Below, in pieces: positions 1 to 9,103 of a stretch of DNA of 61,815 nt. A program made the translations under genes and the position numbers. This DNA is from an uncultured beta proteobacterium (GTDB lineage: Bacteria > Pseudomonadota > Gammaproteobacteria > Burkholderiales > SG8-39). Position 1 is the first letter of the stretch, and every line of letters begins with the position of its first letter. The stretch lies in the NCBI GenBank assembly GCA_903859155.1, contig CAIOLO010000076.1:1-61815 (forward strand), read 5' to 3'. The notes under the pieces are model-generated. The model had not been told where the DNA came from and did not search any database. It saw nothing but the letters and a program-made list of their open reading frames with translations.

Positions 1-1690
1 CATCGATCGCAACGGCACTGTTGTGGCCCGTAACTATTCAGCCTATACGCTGGAAATTTCCCCCTCCAAAGTCGGCAATATCGAAGCCACCATCGACGAG
101 TTGGCGACGGTTATCGACATACGCGCCAGCGACCGCACCCGGTTCCGACGCCAGGCGTTCGAGGAAAAGGGGGCCGACTCGCTGCCTATACGGACGCGCC
201 TGAACGATGAGGAGGTGGCACGATTTGCCGCCAATCGATATCGCTTCCCCGGCGTGGACATCAAAGCCCGCTTGTTTCGCCAATATCCCTATGGGGAAAG
301 CGCTTCCCATGTTCTGGGATACATCGGCAGGATCAGCAATCGCGATCTGGAGCGCATCGAAGCCGACGAATTGTCCGCGAATTACAAGGGCACCGACCAT
401 ATCGGCAAGACCGGCATTGAGCAGGCCTACGAACGCGAATTGCATGGAATCACCGGCACCGAACAGGTCGAGGTCGATGCCGCCGGACGTGGCGTGCGCT
501 CGCTGGCGCGCGCCGCGCCAACCTCGGGAAACAATCTCGCCCTTACGCTGGATCTTGGCCTGCAACAGGCGGTGGAACAGGCGTTTGGCGACCGGCGCGG
601 TGCGCTGGTCGCGATCGAACCGTCCACCGGCGGCGTACTTGCGCTGGTTTCCAGGCCTGGGTACGACCCCAACCTGTTCGTGGACGGGATCGACCCGACC
701 AGCTGGGATGCGCTGAACAATTCGCCCGACCGACCGCTCAACAATCGTGCGCTGACCGGCGTCTATCCGCCAGGCTCCACGTTCAAGCCTTTCATGGCGC
801 TCGCAGCACTGGAACTGGGCAAGAGAACCCCCGGGCAAACCATCTTTGATCCGGGTCATTTCGATTTTGGCGGGCGTCGTTTTCGCGACGATAAGGTCGG
901 CGGACACGGCACGGTGGACATGTACAAGTCCATCGTGGTTTCCTGCGACACCTACTACTACGTCCTGGGCAACGACCTGGGTATCGACAATATATCGGCT
1001 TTCATGCGCCGCGTCGGGCTGGGCAGCCGATCGGGAATAGATCTGGAAGGAGAGTCGACCGGGATTCTTCCATCAACCGAATGGAAGATGAAGCGTTTTC
1101 GCAAACCCGAGCAGCAAAAATGGTATGCCGGTGAAACCATTTCCGTGAGCATCGGGCAAGGCTACAACGCCTACACCCCGCTGCAGCTCGCGCAGGCCAT
1201 GGCCACGCTGGCGAACGACGGCGTCATGTATCGCCCGCACCTGGTGCGCTATATCGAAAACGTCAATTCAGGCGAGCGCCGCTTCATCGAACCCGAGGCG
1301 GTCAGCTCCGTTCCCTTCAAGCGCGAGAATATCGAGTTCATCAAGCGAGCGATGGCCGGCGTCAATATCGAAGGCACCGGTGCGCGCGCGTTCGCCGGCG
1401 CGGAGTACACCAGCGCGGGCAAGACCGGCACCGCGCAAGTCATCGCGCTCAAGGCAAACGAAAAGTATGTCGAATCGCGGGTTGCCGAACGCCATCGCGA
1501 TCACGCCCTGTTCATTGCGTTCGCGCCGGTGGACAGCCCCAAGATCGCACTGGCCGTGCTGGTGGAGAATTCCGGCTTCGGTGCGCTCGCCGCCGCGCCC
1601 ATCGCCCGCATTGCCCTGGATTACTACCTGTTGGGCAAACGCCCCAAGAAAGCGGTCGAGGACGACGTAGCAGGCAGCACCAATGATTGA
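1..1690 (+). CDS. mrdA: Penicillin-binding protein 2 (peptidoglycan transpeptidase), 5' end outside window
   Basis: Class B PBP that cross-links peptidoglycan during cell elongation, working with RodA at the inner membrane. The reading frame is open from base 2, so the N-terminus (cytoplasmic tail, membrane anchor and part of the pedestal) lies upstream; about 562 residues are visible of the usual 600-650. The transpeptidase motifs are present in visible-portion numbering: S259-T-F-K, S314-C-D (the SxN position carries D, usual in PBP2) and K474-T-G-T. The pedestal/dimerisation domain fills roughly the first 180 residues. The stop overlaps the rodA start by 8 bp, so the two are translationally coupled. 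The GTG at 23 is internal, not the start. Identification is firm. Confidence 0.96.
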   Translation, partial: IDRNGTVVARNYSAYTLEISPSKVGNIEATIDELATVIDIRASDRTRFRRQAFEEKGADSLPIRTRLNDEEVARFAANRYRFPGVDIKARLFRQYPYGESASHVLGYIGRISNRDLERIEADELSANYKGTDHIGKTGIEQAYERELHGITGTEQVEVDAAGRGVRSLARAAPTSGNNLALTLDLGLQQAVEQAFGDRRGALVAIEPSTGGVLALVSRPGYDPNLFVDGIDPTSWDALNNSPDRPLNNRALTGVYPPGSTFKPFMALAALELGKRTPGQTIFDPGHFDFGGRRFRDDKVGGHGTVDMYKSIVVSCDTYYYVLGNDLGIDNISAFMRRVGLGSRSGIDLEGESTGILPSTEWKMKRFRKPEQQKWYAGETISVSIGQGYNAYTPLQLAQAMATLANDGVMYRPHLVRYIENVNSGERRFIEPEAVSSVPFKRENIEFIKRAMAGVNIEGTGARAFAGAEYTSAGKTGTAQVIALKANEKYVESRVAERHRDHALFIAFAPVDSPKIALAVLVENSGFGALAAAPIARIALDYYLLGKRPKKAVEDDVAGSTND

Positions 1691-2777
1691 GCGGGCCCTG
1701 CGCCGGATCATTAGTCCGATTGACGCAACCCTGATGTGGCTGGTCCTCGCGCTGCTCGGGCTGGGGCTCCTGACCCTGTATAGCGCAACCAACGAAAATC
1801 CCTCACGCGTGCTGGCCCAGTTCGGGAATATCTGTGTGGCAATACTGTTGATGTGGATCGTCGCGCAGATCCCGCCGCAAACCCTGATGCGCTTCGCGCC
1901 GCCGGCATACATTCTCGGATTGCTGTTGCTGATCGCCGTTGCACTGTTGGGCGACGTGCGCAACGGCGCACGCCGCTGGCTCAATGTGGGCGTGACCAGC
2001 ATCCAGCCATCGGAGATCATGAAGATCGCGATGCCGCTGATGCTGGCCTGGTATTTTCAGAAGCGCGAGGCGGTGCTGGGGCTGGCCGATTACGGGGTCG
2101 CCGTCCTGCTGCTCGCGGTGCCTACGGCACTCATTGCGAGGCAGCCCGACCTGGGAACGGCGGTGCTGGTCGCCTCGGCCGGTTGTTACGTGATTTACCT
2201 GGCAGGACTGTCCTGGAAGATCATCGCCGGAATTATTATTTCCGGCTTGGCCAGCATGCCGCTGGTATGGTCGGTGCTGCATGACTACCAGCGCAGGAGA
2301 ATTCTGACGCTGGTAGACCCGAGCGGCGACCCCCTGGGCTCGGGCTACCACATCATCCAGTCCACCATCGCGGTGGGTTCGGGCGGAATCACCGGCAAAG
2401 GCTGGCTCAACGGCACCCAGACGCACCTGGAATTCATCCCCGAGCGCGCCACCGACTTCATCTTCGCCGTTTATTCCGAGGAGTTCGGCCTGATCGGCAA
2501 TTTTCTGCTGATGATGCTGTACCTGTCGCTGATTGCCCGCGGGCTGATGATCGCGGCAAACGCGCCGACTTTTTTCGCCCGCCTGCTGGCCGGCTCGATT
2601 GTCCTGAGCTTTTTCACCTATGCCTTTGTCAACATGGGAATGGTGAGCGGAATTCTGCCTGTCGTCGGCGTGCCGCTGCCGATGATTTCTTACGGCGGCA
2701 CTGCATTGGTGACTTTGTTCCTGGGAATCGGCATTCTGATGAGCATCCACCGCAACCGGAAACTGGTGCAGACCTGA
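1683..2777 (+). CDS. rodA: RodA, SEDS-family peptidoglycan glycosyltransferase
   Basis: Polymerises lipid II into glycan strands in the lateral wall, as partner of PBP2. The 364-residue product is almost entirely hydrophobic with about ten predicted membrane segments and carries the SEDS signatures: a conserved loop with DPSGDPLGSGYH, then IAVGSGGITGKGW, ending in a PMISYGG motif near the C-terminus. Length fits the family (about 370). It overlaps mrdA by 8 bp and is followed 7 bp later by rlpA, so mrdA-rodA-rlpA is probably one operon. The ATG at 1683 is the natural start because translation begins inside the PBP2 stop region. Confidence 0.96.
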   Translation: MIERALRRIISPIDATLMWLVLALLGLGLLTLYSATNENPSRVLAQFGNICVAILLMWIVAQIPPQTLMRFAPPAYILGLLLLIAVALLGDVRNGARRWLNVGVTSIQPSEIMKIAMPLMLAWYFQKREAVLGLADYGVAVLLLAVPTALIARQPDLGTAVLVASAGCYVIYLAGLSWKIIAGIIISGLASMPLVWSVLHDYQRRRILTLVDPSGDPLGSGYHIIQSTIAVGSGGITGKGWLNGTQTHLEFIPERATDFIFAVYSEEFGLIGNFLLMMLYLSLIARGLMIAANAPTFFARLLAGSIVLSFFTYAFVNMGMVSGILPVVGVPLPMISYGGTALVTLFLGIGILMSIHRNRKLVQT

Positions 2778-2784
2778 GGCACCC

Positions 2785-3825
2785 TTGAACGCCACAGCCG
2801 CAACCCCCGAAGCTCGACCGGCTTTCCGCCGTGGCGGGACGCCCCCGGCGGCCCGGGCAGCCTGCATCGCCTGGATTGTTGTGCTGACCGCTTGCGGCTC
2901 CGCACCGAGGGCACCGGTGGTCGAGCGCGAGGACCCGGCGCAGGCGAACGGGGCCGCACGCGCCACCGCCGCGACGCCCGCCTCTGCCAAGCCCGCTGCA
3001 AACTCCCGTGGTGGCGCCTACTACAAGGATGACGGGCCCGGCGATGCGCCGCCCCCGGACCTCGACAAGCTCGCCGATGCACAGCCCCGCTTCGAACCCC
3101 TGCACCGGTTCGCCAACAATCCTTACAACGTATTCGGCCAGGATTACGTGCCGATGAAGTCGCTGGCGCCATTCCGCCAGAGCGGGATCGGCAGCTGGTA
3201 CGGTCGAAAATTTCACGGCCAGCGCACCGCCAGCGGCGAAATTTACGACATGTACGCCATGACGGCCGCGCACCCGACACTGCCCATTCCCAGCTACGTG
3301 CGCGTATCCAGCATTCAGAATGGCCGCTCCGTGATTGTGCGCATCAATGATCGCGGTCCATTTCATTCGGGTCGTGTCATCGATCTGTCGTTCGCCGCGG
3401 CGTTCCGGCTGGGTTACGCCTTTTCGGGAAGCACGCTGGTGCAACTGGAATTGCTGCAGCCCGAAGACATTGCGAATGCCGCAAGACCGCGCGGCGCGAC
3501 CCCCGAACCGGGCCGGCCCGCCGAACGCGGCGCGGCCCCCGGCGGCGACCGCGAGCCCGCCAGGCCGGCGCCAGGCGCATTCGCACCGCCTGCCAGCGGC
3601 GTGTACCTGCAGCTTGGCGCTTTCTCGGCAAGGGACAATGCCGAGACTTTCCGCTCCCGCGTTTATCGCGAAGTGGCCTGGCTCAATGACCCCATTGAAG
3701 TCCTGCAGCGCGACGGCATTTACCGCCTCCATCTGGGCCCCTACCGGGACCGGGGCGAGGCCGCGGGCATGGCCGAACGGCTCAAGCGCGATATTGATTT
3801 GACTCCGGTATTTGTTACCCGATAA
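2785..3825 (+). CDS. rlpA: RlpA septal/cell-wall lipoprotein (DPBB + SPOR), first copy
   Basis: RlpA family protein; characterised members are outer-membrane lipoproteins that act on glycan strands lacking stem peptides. The TTG start is preceded by GAGG and lies 7 bp after rodA. A short hydrophobic stretch ends in a lipobox LTAC with Cys at residue 37. The double-psi beta-barrel domain follows (GIGSWYGRKFHGQRTASGE, then INDRGPFHSGRVIDLS), then an Ala/Pro/Arg-rich linker, then a C-terminal SPOR domain (YLQLGAFSARDNAE). The 346-residue length is normal. A second rlpA-like gene follows directly, a tandem arrangement that is not usual. The long region before the lipobox makes the exact start less certain than the identity. 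Confidence 0.93.
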   Translation: MNATAATPEARPAFRRGGTPPAARAACIAWIVVLTACGSAPRAPVVEREDPAQANGAARATAATPASAKPAANSRGGAYYKDDGPGDAPPPDLDKLADAQPRFEPLHRFANNPYNVFGQDYVPMKSLAPFRQSGIGSWYGRKFHGQRTASGEIYDMYAMTAAHPTLPIPSYVRVSSIQNGRSVIVRINDRGPFHSGRVIDLSFAAAFRLGYAFSGSTLVQLELLQPEDIANAARPRGATPEPGRPAERGAAPGGDREPARPAPGAFAPPASGVYLQLGAFSARDNAETFRSRVYREVAWLNDPIEVLQRDGIYRLHLGPYRDRGEAAGMAERLKRDIDLTPVFVTR

Positions 3826-3847
3826 ACCTGCCCAACCCGGTGAGTTC

Positions 3848-4825
3848 GTGCATCCGCAAATACCGCGTCCGCGATTGAGTGCTGTTGCCGCCCTCCGGCC
3901 GGGTTACCTGCAGGTGCTTGCAGTCCTGGCAGTGCTTGCCGCATGCGCCGAATTGCCGCTCAGGTTCAACCCGCCGACCGTGCAAAAGCCCGCTTCCATT
4001 CCCACCTCGCAGCTGCTGCGCAAACCCGGCGGGTATTACACCGATGACGGCCCGGATGGCGCACTGCCTGTGGATCTGGACCGACTCGCCGAACCGGAAC
4101 CCAGGCGTGAGCCGATGAACAAGCAGGCGAACCTGCCCTACAGCGTATTCGGGCGCGAGTACGTTCCGCTCACGACCCCGGCGCCCTACAAACGGCAAGG
4201 GACCGCTTCGTGGTACGGGCGAAAGTTTCACGGCCAGCGCACCTCCAGCGGCGAAATCTACGACATGTTCGCGTTGACCGCGGCCCACCCCACCCTGCCG
4301 ATTCCCAGCTACGCGCGCATTGTCAATCTGCACAACGGACGCAGCGTCGTGATCCGCATCAATGACCGCGGCCCTTTTTCCTCGGGGCGCATCATGGATG
4401 TCTCCTACGCCGCGGCTTACCGGCTTGGATTCGTGCAGGACGCACTCGCCAACATAGAAGTCGAGAGCATCCTTCCCGCAGGCACGTCCGGCGGCGCCGG
4501 AAATACCGCGCCGGCGCCCGCTCTGGTGCTGGTCCCGGCACCGGAACTCAAGACCGAAGCGGCCCCGCCCCGGTTTTCTATCGCAAGCGAACCCGGCGGC
4601 ATTTTTCTGCAGCTGGGTGCGTTCTCGAGTCCTGCCAACGCGGAGAATTTCAGCGCACGGGTGCGCCGCGAACTGGACTGGCTGAAACAATCGCTGCAAG
4701 TCACCGGCCGCAATAATTTATATCGACTGCAGCTGGGGCCGTTTCGCGATCGCGCGGAAGCCAATGCCGTCTCGCAGAAAATTCGCGAGGCGCTGGAAGT
4801 CAGGCCCCTGGTCATAACCAAGTAG
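3848..4825 (+). CDS. RlpA-family lipoprotein, second tandem copy
   Basis: A second RlpA with the same plan: lipobox LAAC (Cys about residue 33), a short region with the shared pattern GGYYTDDGPDG, a DPBB domain (GTASWYGRKFHGQRTSSGE, INDRGPFSSGRIMD) and a C-terminal SPOR domain (FLQLGAFSSPANAENF). I chose GTG 3848 because it lies after the upstream stop, has GGTGAG just before it and gives a short signal peptide; an in-frame TTG at 3812 would overlap the first copy by 14 bp. It resembles the first copy in every domain, so an old tandem duplication is likely. The linker between domains differs, which suggests time for divergence. Confidence 0.9.
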   Translation: MHPQIPRPRLSAVAALRPGYLQVLAVLAVLAACAELPLRFNPPTVQKPASIPTSQLLRKPGGYYTDDGPDGALPVDLDRLAEPEPRREPMNKQANLPYSVFGREYVPLTTPAPYKRQGTASWYGRKFHGQRTSSGEIYDMFALTAAHPTLPIPSYARIVNLHNGRSVVIRINDRGPFSSGRIMDVSYAAAYRLGFVQDALANIEVESILPAGTSGGAGNTAPAPALVLVPAPELKTEAAPPRFSIASEPGGIFLQLGAFSSPANAENFSARVRRELDWLKQSLQVTGRNNLYRLQLGPFRDRAEANAVSQKIREALEVRPLVITK

Positions 4826-4969
4826 ACTCGCCATTCGCCAGCCGCGCCGCGGCTTCTGCAACCGCTTTGCCACACGCACTGGGCGCCGCCCGGCGTGATC
4901 CGCGCATTCACAGGAGTCTGCGCGGCCCCGGTCTGCGTCCGGCTCGGCCCGTCCGGCGCAGGTCCCTGT

Positions 4970-4978
4970 TGCTATAAT
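4970..4978 (+). promoter_or_regulatory. Extended -10 promoter element upstream of the PBP5-like gene
   Basis: The bases TGC followed by TATAAT (4973-4978) form an extended -10 hexamer in a GC-rich intergenic region, 19 bp before the ATG at 4998. GGAG at 4985-4988 serves as ribosome binding site. No good -35 is visible, which an extended -10 tolerates. This suggests the dacC-dat-ybeD-lipB-lipA string has its own promoter separate from the rlpA genes. Confidence 0.55.
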
Positions 4979-4997
4979 TTTCGCCGGAGTTCCCCTG

Positions 4998-6131
4998 ATG
5001 ATTCGTTCTCTTTTCTCGCTGGCGCTGCTGGCATCCTTCCTTGGCGTGAGCGCAGAAGCGGTCGCCCAGGTCCCGGCTCCGTCGATTGCCGCGCGCGCCT
5101 GGCTGCTGATCGATGTCGCTGCCGCGCAGACGCTTGCCGCGCACAACGCCGATGAGCGCATTGAACCGGCTGCGCTGACCAAGCTGATGACCGCTTATAT
5201 CGTATTCACCGCGCTCAAGGAAAAGCGCTTGTCGCTGGAACAGACGGTGCCGGTATCGGAGCGCGCCTTGCGTGCCGCCGGTTCGCGCATGTTCATCAAT
5301 CCGGGAAAGCCGGTGACCGCCGGCGAACTGATCCAGGGAATGATCATCCAGTCCGGCAACGACGCGTGCATCGCGCTCGCCGAAGTCATCGCCGCATCAG
5401 AACAGGCGTTCGTCCAGATCATGAATCGCGAGGCCAGGCGTCTGGGCATGGTCAACACCGGGTTCACCAATTCGAGCGGACTGCCCGACCCCCGGCACTA
5501 CTCCACGGCGCACGATCTGGCGACCCTTGCGGCATCGATCATCCGCGACTTTCCCGACCAATACCGTTACTACTCCGTCAGGGAATTCCGCTACAACAAC
5601 ATCACCCAGCAGAACGGCAACCGACTGCTGTGGCTGGATCCGAACGTCGACGGCATGAAAACCGGATACACCGAAGCGGCCGGCTACAGCCTGATCGCAT
5701 CTTCCCGGCGCGGAACCCGCAGGTTGCTTTCGGTGGTGCTGGGCACGTCCAGCGAATCCCTGCGCGCCCAGGAGAGCCAGAAACTTTTGAATCACGGTTT
5801 CCTTTACTTTGACCAGGTGCGGCTCTATGAAAAGGGCACGCCGGTGAGCACGCTGCAGGTGTGGAAGGGCAGCGAGAACAAGCTGAAAGCCGGGGTTGCG
5901 GAGGACCTGCGGATTTCCGTTCCCAAGGGCATGGGAGAACAACTCAAAGCCGAGATGCTCAGCATGCAGCCGCTGGTGGCCCCCATCGGCGCCGGCCAGC
6001 GGGTGGGCACCATCCGCGTCAGCCTGGAGGGCAAACCGGTGGGCGATTATCCCGCGGTCGCATTGCAGAATGTGGCGGTGGCCGGCATATTCGGTCGCGC
6101 GTGGGATACGATGCGATTGTGGTTCCATTGA
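4998..6131 (+). CDS. PBP5/6-like D-Ala-D-Ala carboxypeptidase family protein, catalytic Ser replaced by Ala
   Basis: By architecture this is a DacA/DacC low-molecular-weight PBP: signal peptide (residues 1-24), peptidase S11 domain, then a C-terminal PBP5_C beta domain (from about residue 285) and an amphipathic tail ending in WDTMRLWF. The active-site motifs are only partly kept. S119-G-N and K221-T-G are intact, but the first motif, normally S-x-x-K, reads A59-L-T-K62; codon 59 is GCG (5172-5174). Serine acylation should therefore be impossible. Everything else, including 377-residue length and surrounding residues, is normal. It may be a non-catalytic peptidoglycan-binding protein, a recent inactivating mutation, or a sequence error. 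The neighbours (dat, lipB, lipA) are the usual ones for dacC in betaproteobacteria. Confidence 0.9.
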   Translation: MIRSLFSLALLASFLGVSAEAVAQVPAPSIAARAWLLIDVAAAQTLAAHNADERIEPAALTKLMTAYIVFTALKEKRLSLEQTVPVSERALRAAGSRMFINPGKPVTAGELIQGMIIQSGNDACIALAEVIAASEQAFVQIMNREARRLGMVNTGFTNSSGLPDPRHYSTAHDLATLAASIIRDFPDQYRYYSVREFRYNNITQQNGNRLLWLDPNVDGMKTGYTEAAGYSLIASSRRGTRRLLSVVLGTSSESLRAQESQKLLNHGFLYFDQVRLYEKGTPVSTLQVWKGSENKLKAGVAEDLRISVPKGMGEQLKAEMLSMQPLVAPIGAGQRVGTIRVSLEGKPVGDYPAVALQNVAVAGIFGRAWDTMRLWFH

Positions 6132-6198
6132 AAATGGCGGCTCGCGTGTTGACACCGGCCTGGCCGGCTGCCGGCTACGCCGGCAAGGAAATTTGACG

Positions 6199-7071
6199 AT
6201 GACTGTTTTTTTCAACGGCGAAATGATGCCCATCGGCATGGCGCGGGTTTCGGTCCTCGATCGCGGCTTCATGTTCGGCGATGGCGTCTATGAGTTCATT
6301 CCAGTTTATTCACGAAGGCCATTCCGTCTTGCCGAGCATATCTCGCGCCTGAAGGCGAGTCTCGCCGCGGTGGAACTCGCCAATCCCCATGACGACGCGC
6401 GCTGGGGCGAGATCATCCGCAAGGTGATCGCCGCCAACCCCTGGGAGGACCAGGGGGTCTATCTGCAGGTCACGCGCGGCGCCGCGCCGCGCGAGCATGC
6501 CTTTCCCAAAGGCGTCAAGCCCACGGTATTGGTATCTACGGGAGCCTTGTCGACGCCGCCGCGGGAACTGGTTGACAAGGGCGTGGCCGCAATCACGCAC
6601 CAGGACTTCCGCTGGCTGCGCTGCGACATCAAATCGATCTCGCTGCTCGCCAGCTGCATGTTGAAGAGCCTGGCCGTCAAGCTGGGCGCCACGGAAGCGA
6701 TCCTGCTGCGCGACGGCTTTCTTACCGAGGCCGCCGCGTGCAATGTCATGATCGTCAGCGGCGGCACGGTGCTCGCACCGCCGAAAAGTCACCTGATGCT
6801 GCCAGGCATCACCTATGACGTGGTGCTGGAACTGCTGGAGAACAGCGGCGTACGCCACGCCGTGCGTCCGGTCACCGAGGCCGAACTGCGCGCCGCCGAC
6901 GAAATATGGCTCACCTCCTCGTCCAAGGAGGTGCTGCCCGTTACCACTCTGGATGGCCTGCCGGTGGGTAGCGGTGCTTCTGCCGGCAAGCCCGGCCCGG
7001 GTTTCCGCCGGGTGCACGCGCTCTACCAGGAGTACAAGACCACAGTGATGAGGTCCGCCGGCCATGTCTGA
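6199..7071 (+). CDS. dat: D-amino acid aminotransferase (PLP fold type IV)
   Basis: Interconverts D-alanine and 2-oxoglutarate with pyruvate and D-glutamate, supplying D-amino acids for the wall. The 290-residue protein has the class IV aminotransferase pattern: N-terminal MTVFFNG, DRGFMFGDGVYE, the PLP lysine K145 in CDIKSISLL (same number as in Bacillus DAT), and a downstream phosphate-binding region around LLPGITYDVVLEL. The ATG at 6199 follows AAGGAAATT; the frame is open far upstream but without homology. It ends 8 bp inside ybeD. Branched-chain aminotransferase (IlvE) is the alternative family member; position next to a dacC-type gene favours D-amino acid activity. Confidence 0.88.
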   Translation: MTVFFNGEMMPIGMARVSVLDRGFMFGDGVYEFIPVYSRRPFRLAEHISRLKASLAAVELANPHDDARWGEIIRKVIAANPWEDQGVYLQVTRGAAPREHAFPKGVKPTVLVSTGALSTPPRELVDKGVAAITHQDFRWLRCDIKSISLLASCMLKSLAVKLGATEAILLRDGFLTEAAACNVMIVSGGTVLAPPKSHLMLPGITYDVVLELLENSGVRHAVRPVTEAELRAADEIWLTSSSKEVLPVTTLDGLPVGSGASAGKPGPGFRRVHALYQEYKTTVMRSAGHV

Positions 7072-7330
7072 ACCCGAAAGCCTGTTCGCATTTCCCTGCG
7101 ACTTCCCGATCAAGGTCATGGGCCTCCGGCAGCACGGATTTGCCCAAGCCATCCTGGAGGTGATCAAGCAGCACTCGCCGGATTACGATCCGGCGACGGT
7201 CGAGATGCGATCCAGCCGTGAAGGAAAGTATCTGAGCCTGACCATCACTGTCAATGCCACCTCTCAGGAACAGCTGGACAACCTGTATCGCGACCTGTGC
7301 GATCACTCGATGGTATCGATGGTCCTGTGA
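7064..7330 (+). CDS. ybeD: YbeD/DUF493 small protein
   Basis: An 88-residue ferredoxin-fold protein of the DUF493 family, very often encoded just before lipB. Recognisable features are the N-terminal FPCDFPIKVMG, the central SSREGKYLSLTITVNATS and the C-terminal [15 protein letters not shown]. Its biochemical role is not established; location suggests a link to lipoate or dacC functions, and ACT-like folds hint at allosteric ligand binding. It overlaps dat by 8 bp and lipB by a few bases, so translation is coupled along the operon. Confidence 0.92.
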   Translation: MSEPESLFAFPCDFPIKVMGLRQHGFAQAILEVIKQHSPDYDPATVEMRSSREGKYLSLTITVNATSQEQLDNLYRDLCDHSMVSMVL

Positions 7331-7947
7331 TTATCCGACGTCTTGGCCGGACCGACTACCCGCAGGCATACGAGGCCATGCGCGGCTTCACCGCGGCGCG
7401 CGACGCGGCGACAGCCGATGAACTCTGGCTCACCGAACACGCCCCCGTCTACACGGTCGGTGCTGCCGGACGACCGGAGCACTTTCCCGCTTCCGGCGCT
7501 GACAATCGCATTGAACTGAAACGCATCGACCGCGGCGGGCAGATCACCTACCACGGTCCCGGCCAGCCGATCGTCTACACTCTGCTGGACCTTGGCCGGC
7601 GCGGCCTGAAGGTCAGGACGCTGGTGCAATGCCTGGAACAGGCCGTCATCGATCTGCTCGGCACGTATAATGTCAACGCTCTGCGACAGTCCGGCGCGCC
7701 GGGCGTCTATGTCGACGGAGCGAAGATCGCTGCCCTTGGCCTGCGCGTGACACGCAACCGCTGCTACCACGGCCTCGCCCTGAATGTCGATATGGACCTC
7801 ACCCCTTTTCATTTCATCGATCCCTGCGGTTATCCCGGGTTGGCCGTCACGCAGACCCGCTCGCTGGGCATAACGGCCGGCTCCAGCGAGCTGGGCGAAG
7901 CGCTCGCACGGCATGTCGCCGACCTGCTGGAGCCGGCGCATGTCTAA
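7327..7947 (+). CDS. lipB: Octanoyl-[acyl carrier protein]:protein transferase LipB
   Basis: Transfers octanoate from ACP to the lipoyl domains of 2-oxoacid dehydrogenases and GcvH, the first step of lipoate assembly. It shows the [12 protein letters not shown] segment, the catalytic lysine in [12 protein letters not shown], and the catalytic cysteine in [10 protein letters not shown]. The GTG at 7327 overlaps the ybeD stop and gives a canonical N-terminus (VIIRRLG); a GTG at 7297 in the same frame would add ten residues without family similarity. The 206-residue length is usual. The gene ends inside the lipA start. Confidence 0.95.
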   Translation: MIIRRLGRTDYPQAYEAMRGFTAARDAATADELWLTEHAPVYTVGAAGRPEHFPASGADNRIELKRIDRGGQITYHGPGQPIVYTLLDLGRRGLKVRTLVQCLEQAVIDLLGTYNVNALRQSGAPGVYVDGAKIAALGLRVTRNRCYHGLALNVDMDLTPFHFIDPCGYPGLAVTQTRSLGITAGSSELGEALARHVADLLEPAHV

Positions 7948-8947
7948 CATCGCGGGCGACAAGAAAAAGGGCGAGCGCAAGATCCGCCGCATTCCGATCG
8001 CGGTGGCGGGCGCCGCGGAGCCGCCCGAGCGCCTGGCCAAACCGCACTGGATCCGTGTCAAGGCAGCCGCCCCCGGTTCGCGCTTTCATGAAGTGAAGCA
8101 GATTCTGCGCGAGGCGCGGTTGCACACGGTGTGCGAGGAGGCCTCCTGCCCCAATATCGGCGAGTGCTTCGGCATGGGCACCGCCACCTTCATGATCCTG
8201 GGGGACATCTGCACGCGCCGCTGCCCATTCTGCGACGTGGGCCATGGCCGCCCGCTGGCACCCGATGCGCAGGAACCGCAGCACCTGGCGCAGACCATCG
8301 CCGCGCTCGCCCTGTCCTATGTGGTGATCACCAGCGTCGATCGCGACGACCTGCAGGACGGCGGCGCGCAGCATTTCGTCGACTGCATACGCGCCGTGCG
8401 CGAACACTCGCCCAAGACCACCATCGAAGTACTGGTGCCCGACTTTCGCGGGCGCCTGGAGCGCTCACTCGAGGTGCTGGACGCCGCGCTGCCGGATATC
8501 ATGAATCACAATCTGGAAACCGTACCCCGGTTGTATCGCGAGGCCCGCCCGGGCGGCAATTACGAACATTCTCTAACCCTCCTGAAGCAATTCAAGGCAC
8601 GCCATCCGACGGTGCCCACCAAATCCGGGCTGATGGTGGGTCTGGGCGAGGACGACGCGGAGATTCTCGAAGTCATGCGGGATCTGCGCCGACACGACGT
8701 GGACATGCTGACCATAGGCCAGTATCTGCAACCCACCCGGCATCATCTTGAGGTGAAGCGGTTCGTTGCGCCCGAGGTGTTCGCCCTGTTCGAACGCGAG
8801 GCGCGCGCCATGGGTTTCGAACACGCGGCGGTCGGTCCCATGGTCAGGTCTTCCTATCACGCCGATGCGCAGGCGCACGCGGCGGGGGTCACCGGCGGCG
8901 GCGTGTTGCCTGCAAGTCCGGCGGCGATCGAATCCCCGGAGCGCTGA
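7940..8947 (+). CDS. lipA: Lipoyl synthase LipA (radical SAM)
   Basis: Inserts two sulfurs into protein-bound octanoate. Both [4Fe-4S] sites are present: the auxiliary cluster C65-EEAS-C70-PNIGE-C76 and the radical SAM cluster C91-TRR-C95-PF-C98. The 335-residue length is typical of betaproteobacteria, which have a basic N-terminal lead-in ([13 protein letters not shown]). The ATG at 7940 overlaps the lipB stop by 8 bp (ATGTCTAA). A longer reading starting at 7913 adds residues that are only the lipB tail in another frame. Confidence 0.97.
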   Translation: MSNIAGDKKKGERKIRRIPIAVAGAAEPPERLAKPHWIRVKAAAPGSRFHEVKQILREARLHTVCEEASCPNIGECFGMGTATFMILGDICTRRCPFCDVGHGRPLAPDAQEPQHLAQTIAALALSYVVITSVDRDDLQDGGAQHFVDCIRAVREHSPKTTIEVLVPDFRGRLERSLEVLDAALPDIMNHNLETVPRLYREARPGGNYEHSLTLLKQFKARHPTVPTKSGLMVGLGEDDAEILEVMRDLRRHDVDMLTIGQYLQPTRHHLEVKRFVAPEVFALFEREARAMGFEHAAVGPMVRSSYHADAQAHAAGVTGGGVLPASPAAIESPER

Positions 8948-9040
8948 ATGCGACGAGCATCGCCCGGGCAGGGGCTCGGGCGGCAGAGCGCACGATGAGC
9001 CCAAATGCGCCGCGGGCGCAATAATTGCTTGCGGCGGCTT

Positions 9041-9068
9041 TTGTCGTTTATATTATGTTTGGTATAAT
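9041..9068 (+). promoter_or_regulatory. Sigma-70-type promoter of the small XRE gene
   Basis: TTGTCG at 9041-9046 and a perfect TATAAT at 9063-9068 are separated by 16 bp, in an AT-rich patch within GC-rich surroundings. The leader to the TTG start at 9104 is about 30 bp and contains GGAGA at 9092-9096. Confidence 0.6.
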
Positions 9069-9103
9069 TCGCCGCGAGAATATTGTTTTTCGGAGAATGC
9101 GCC

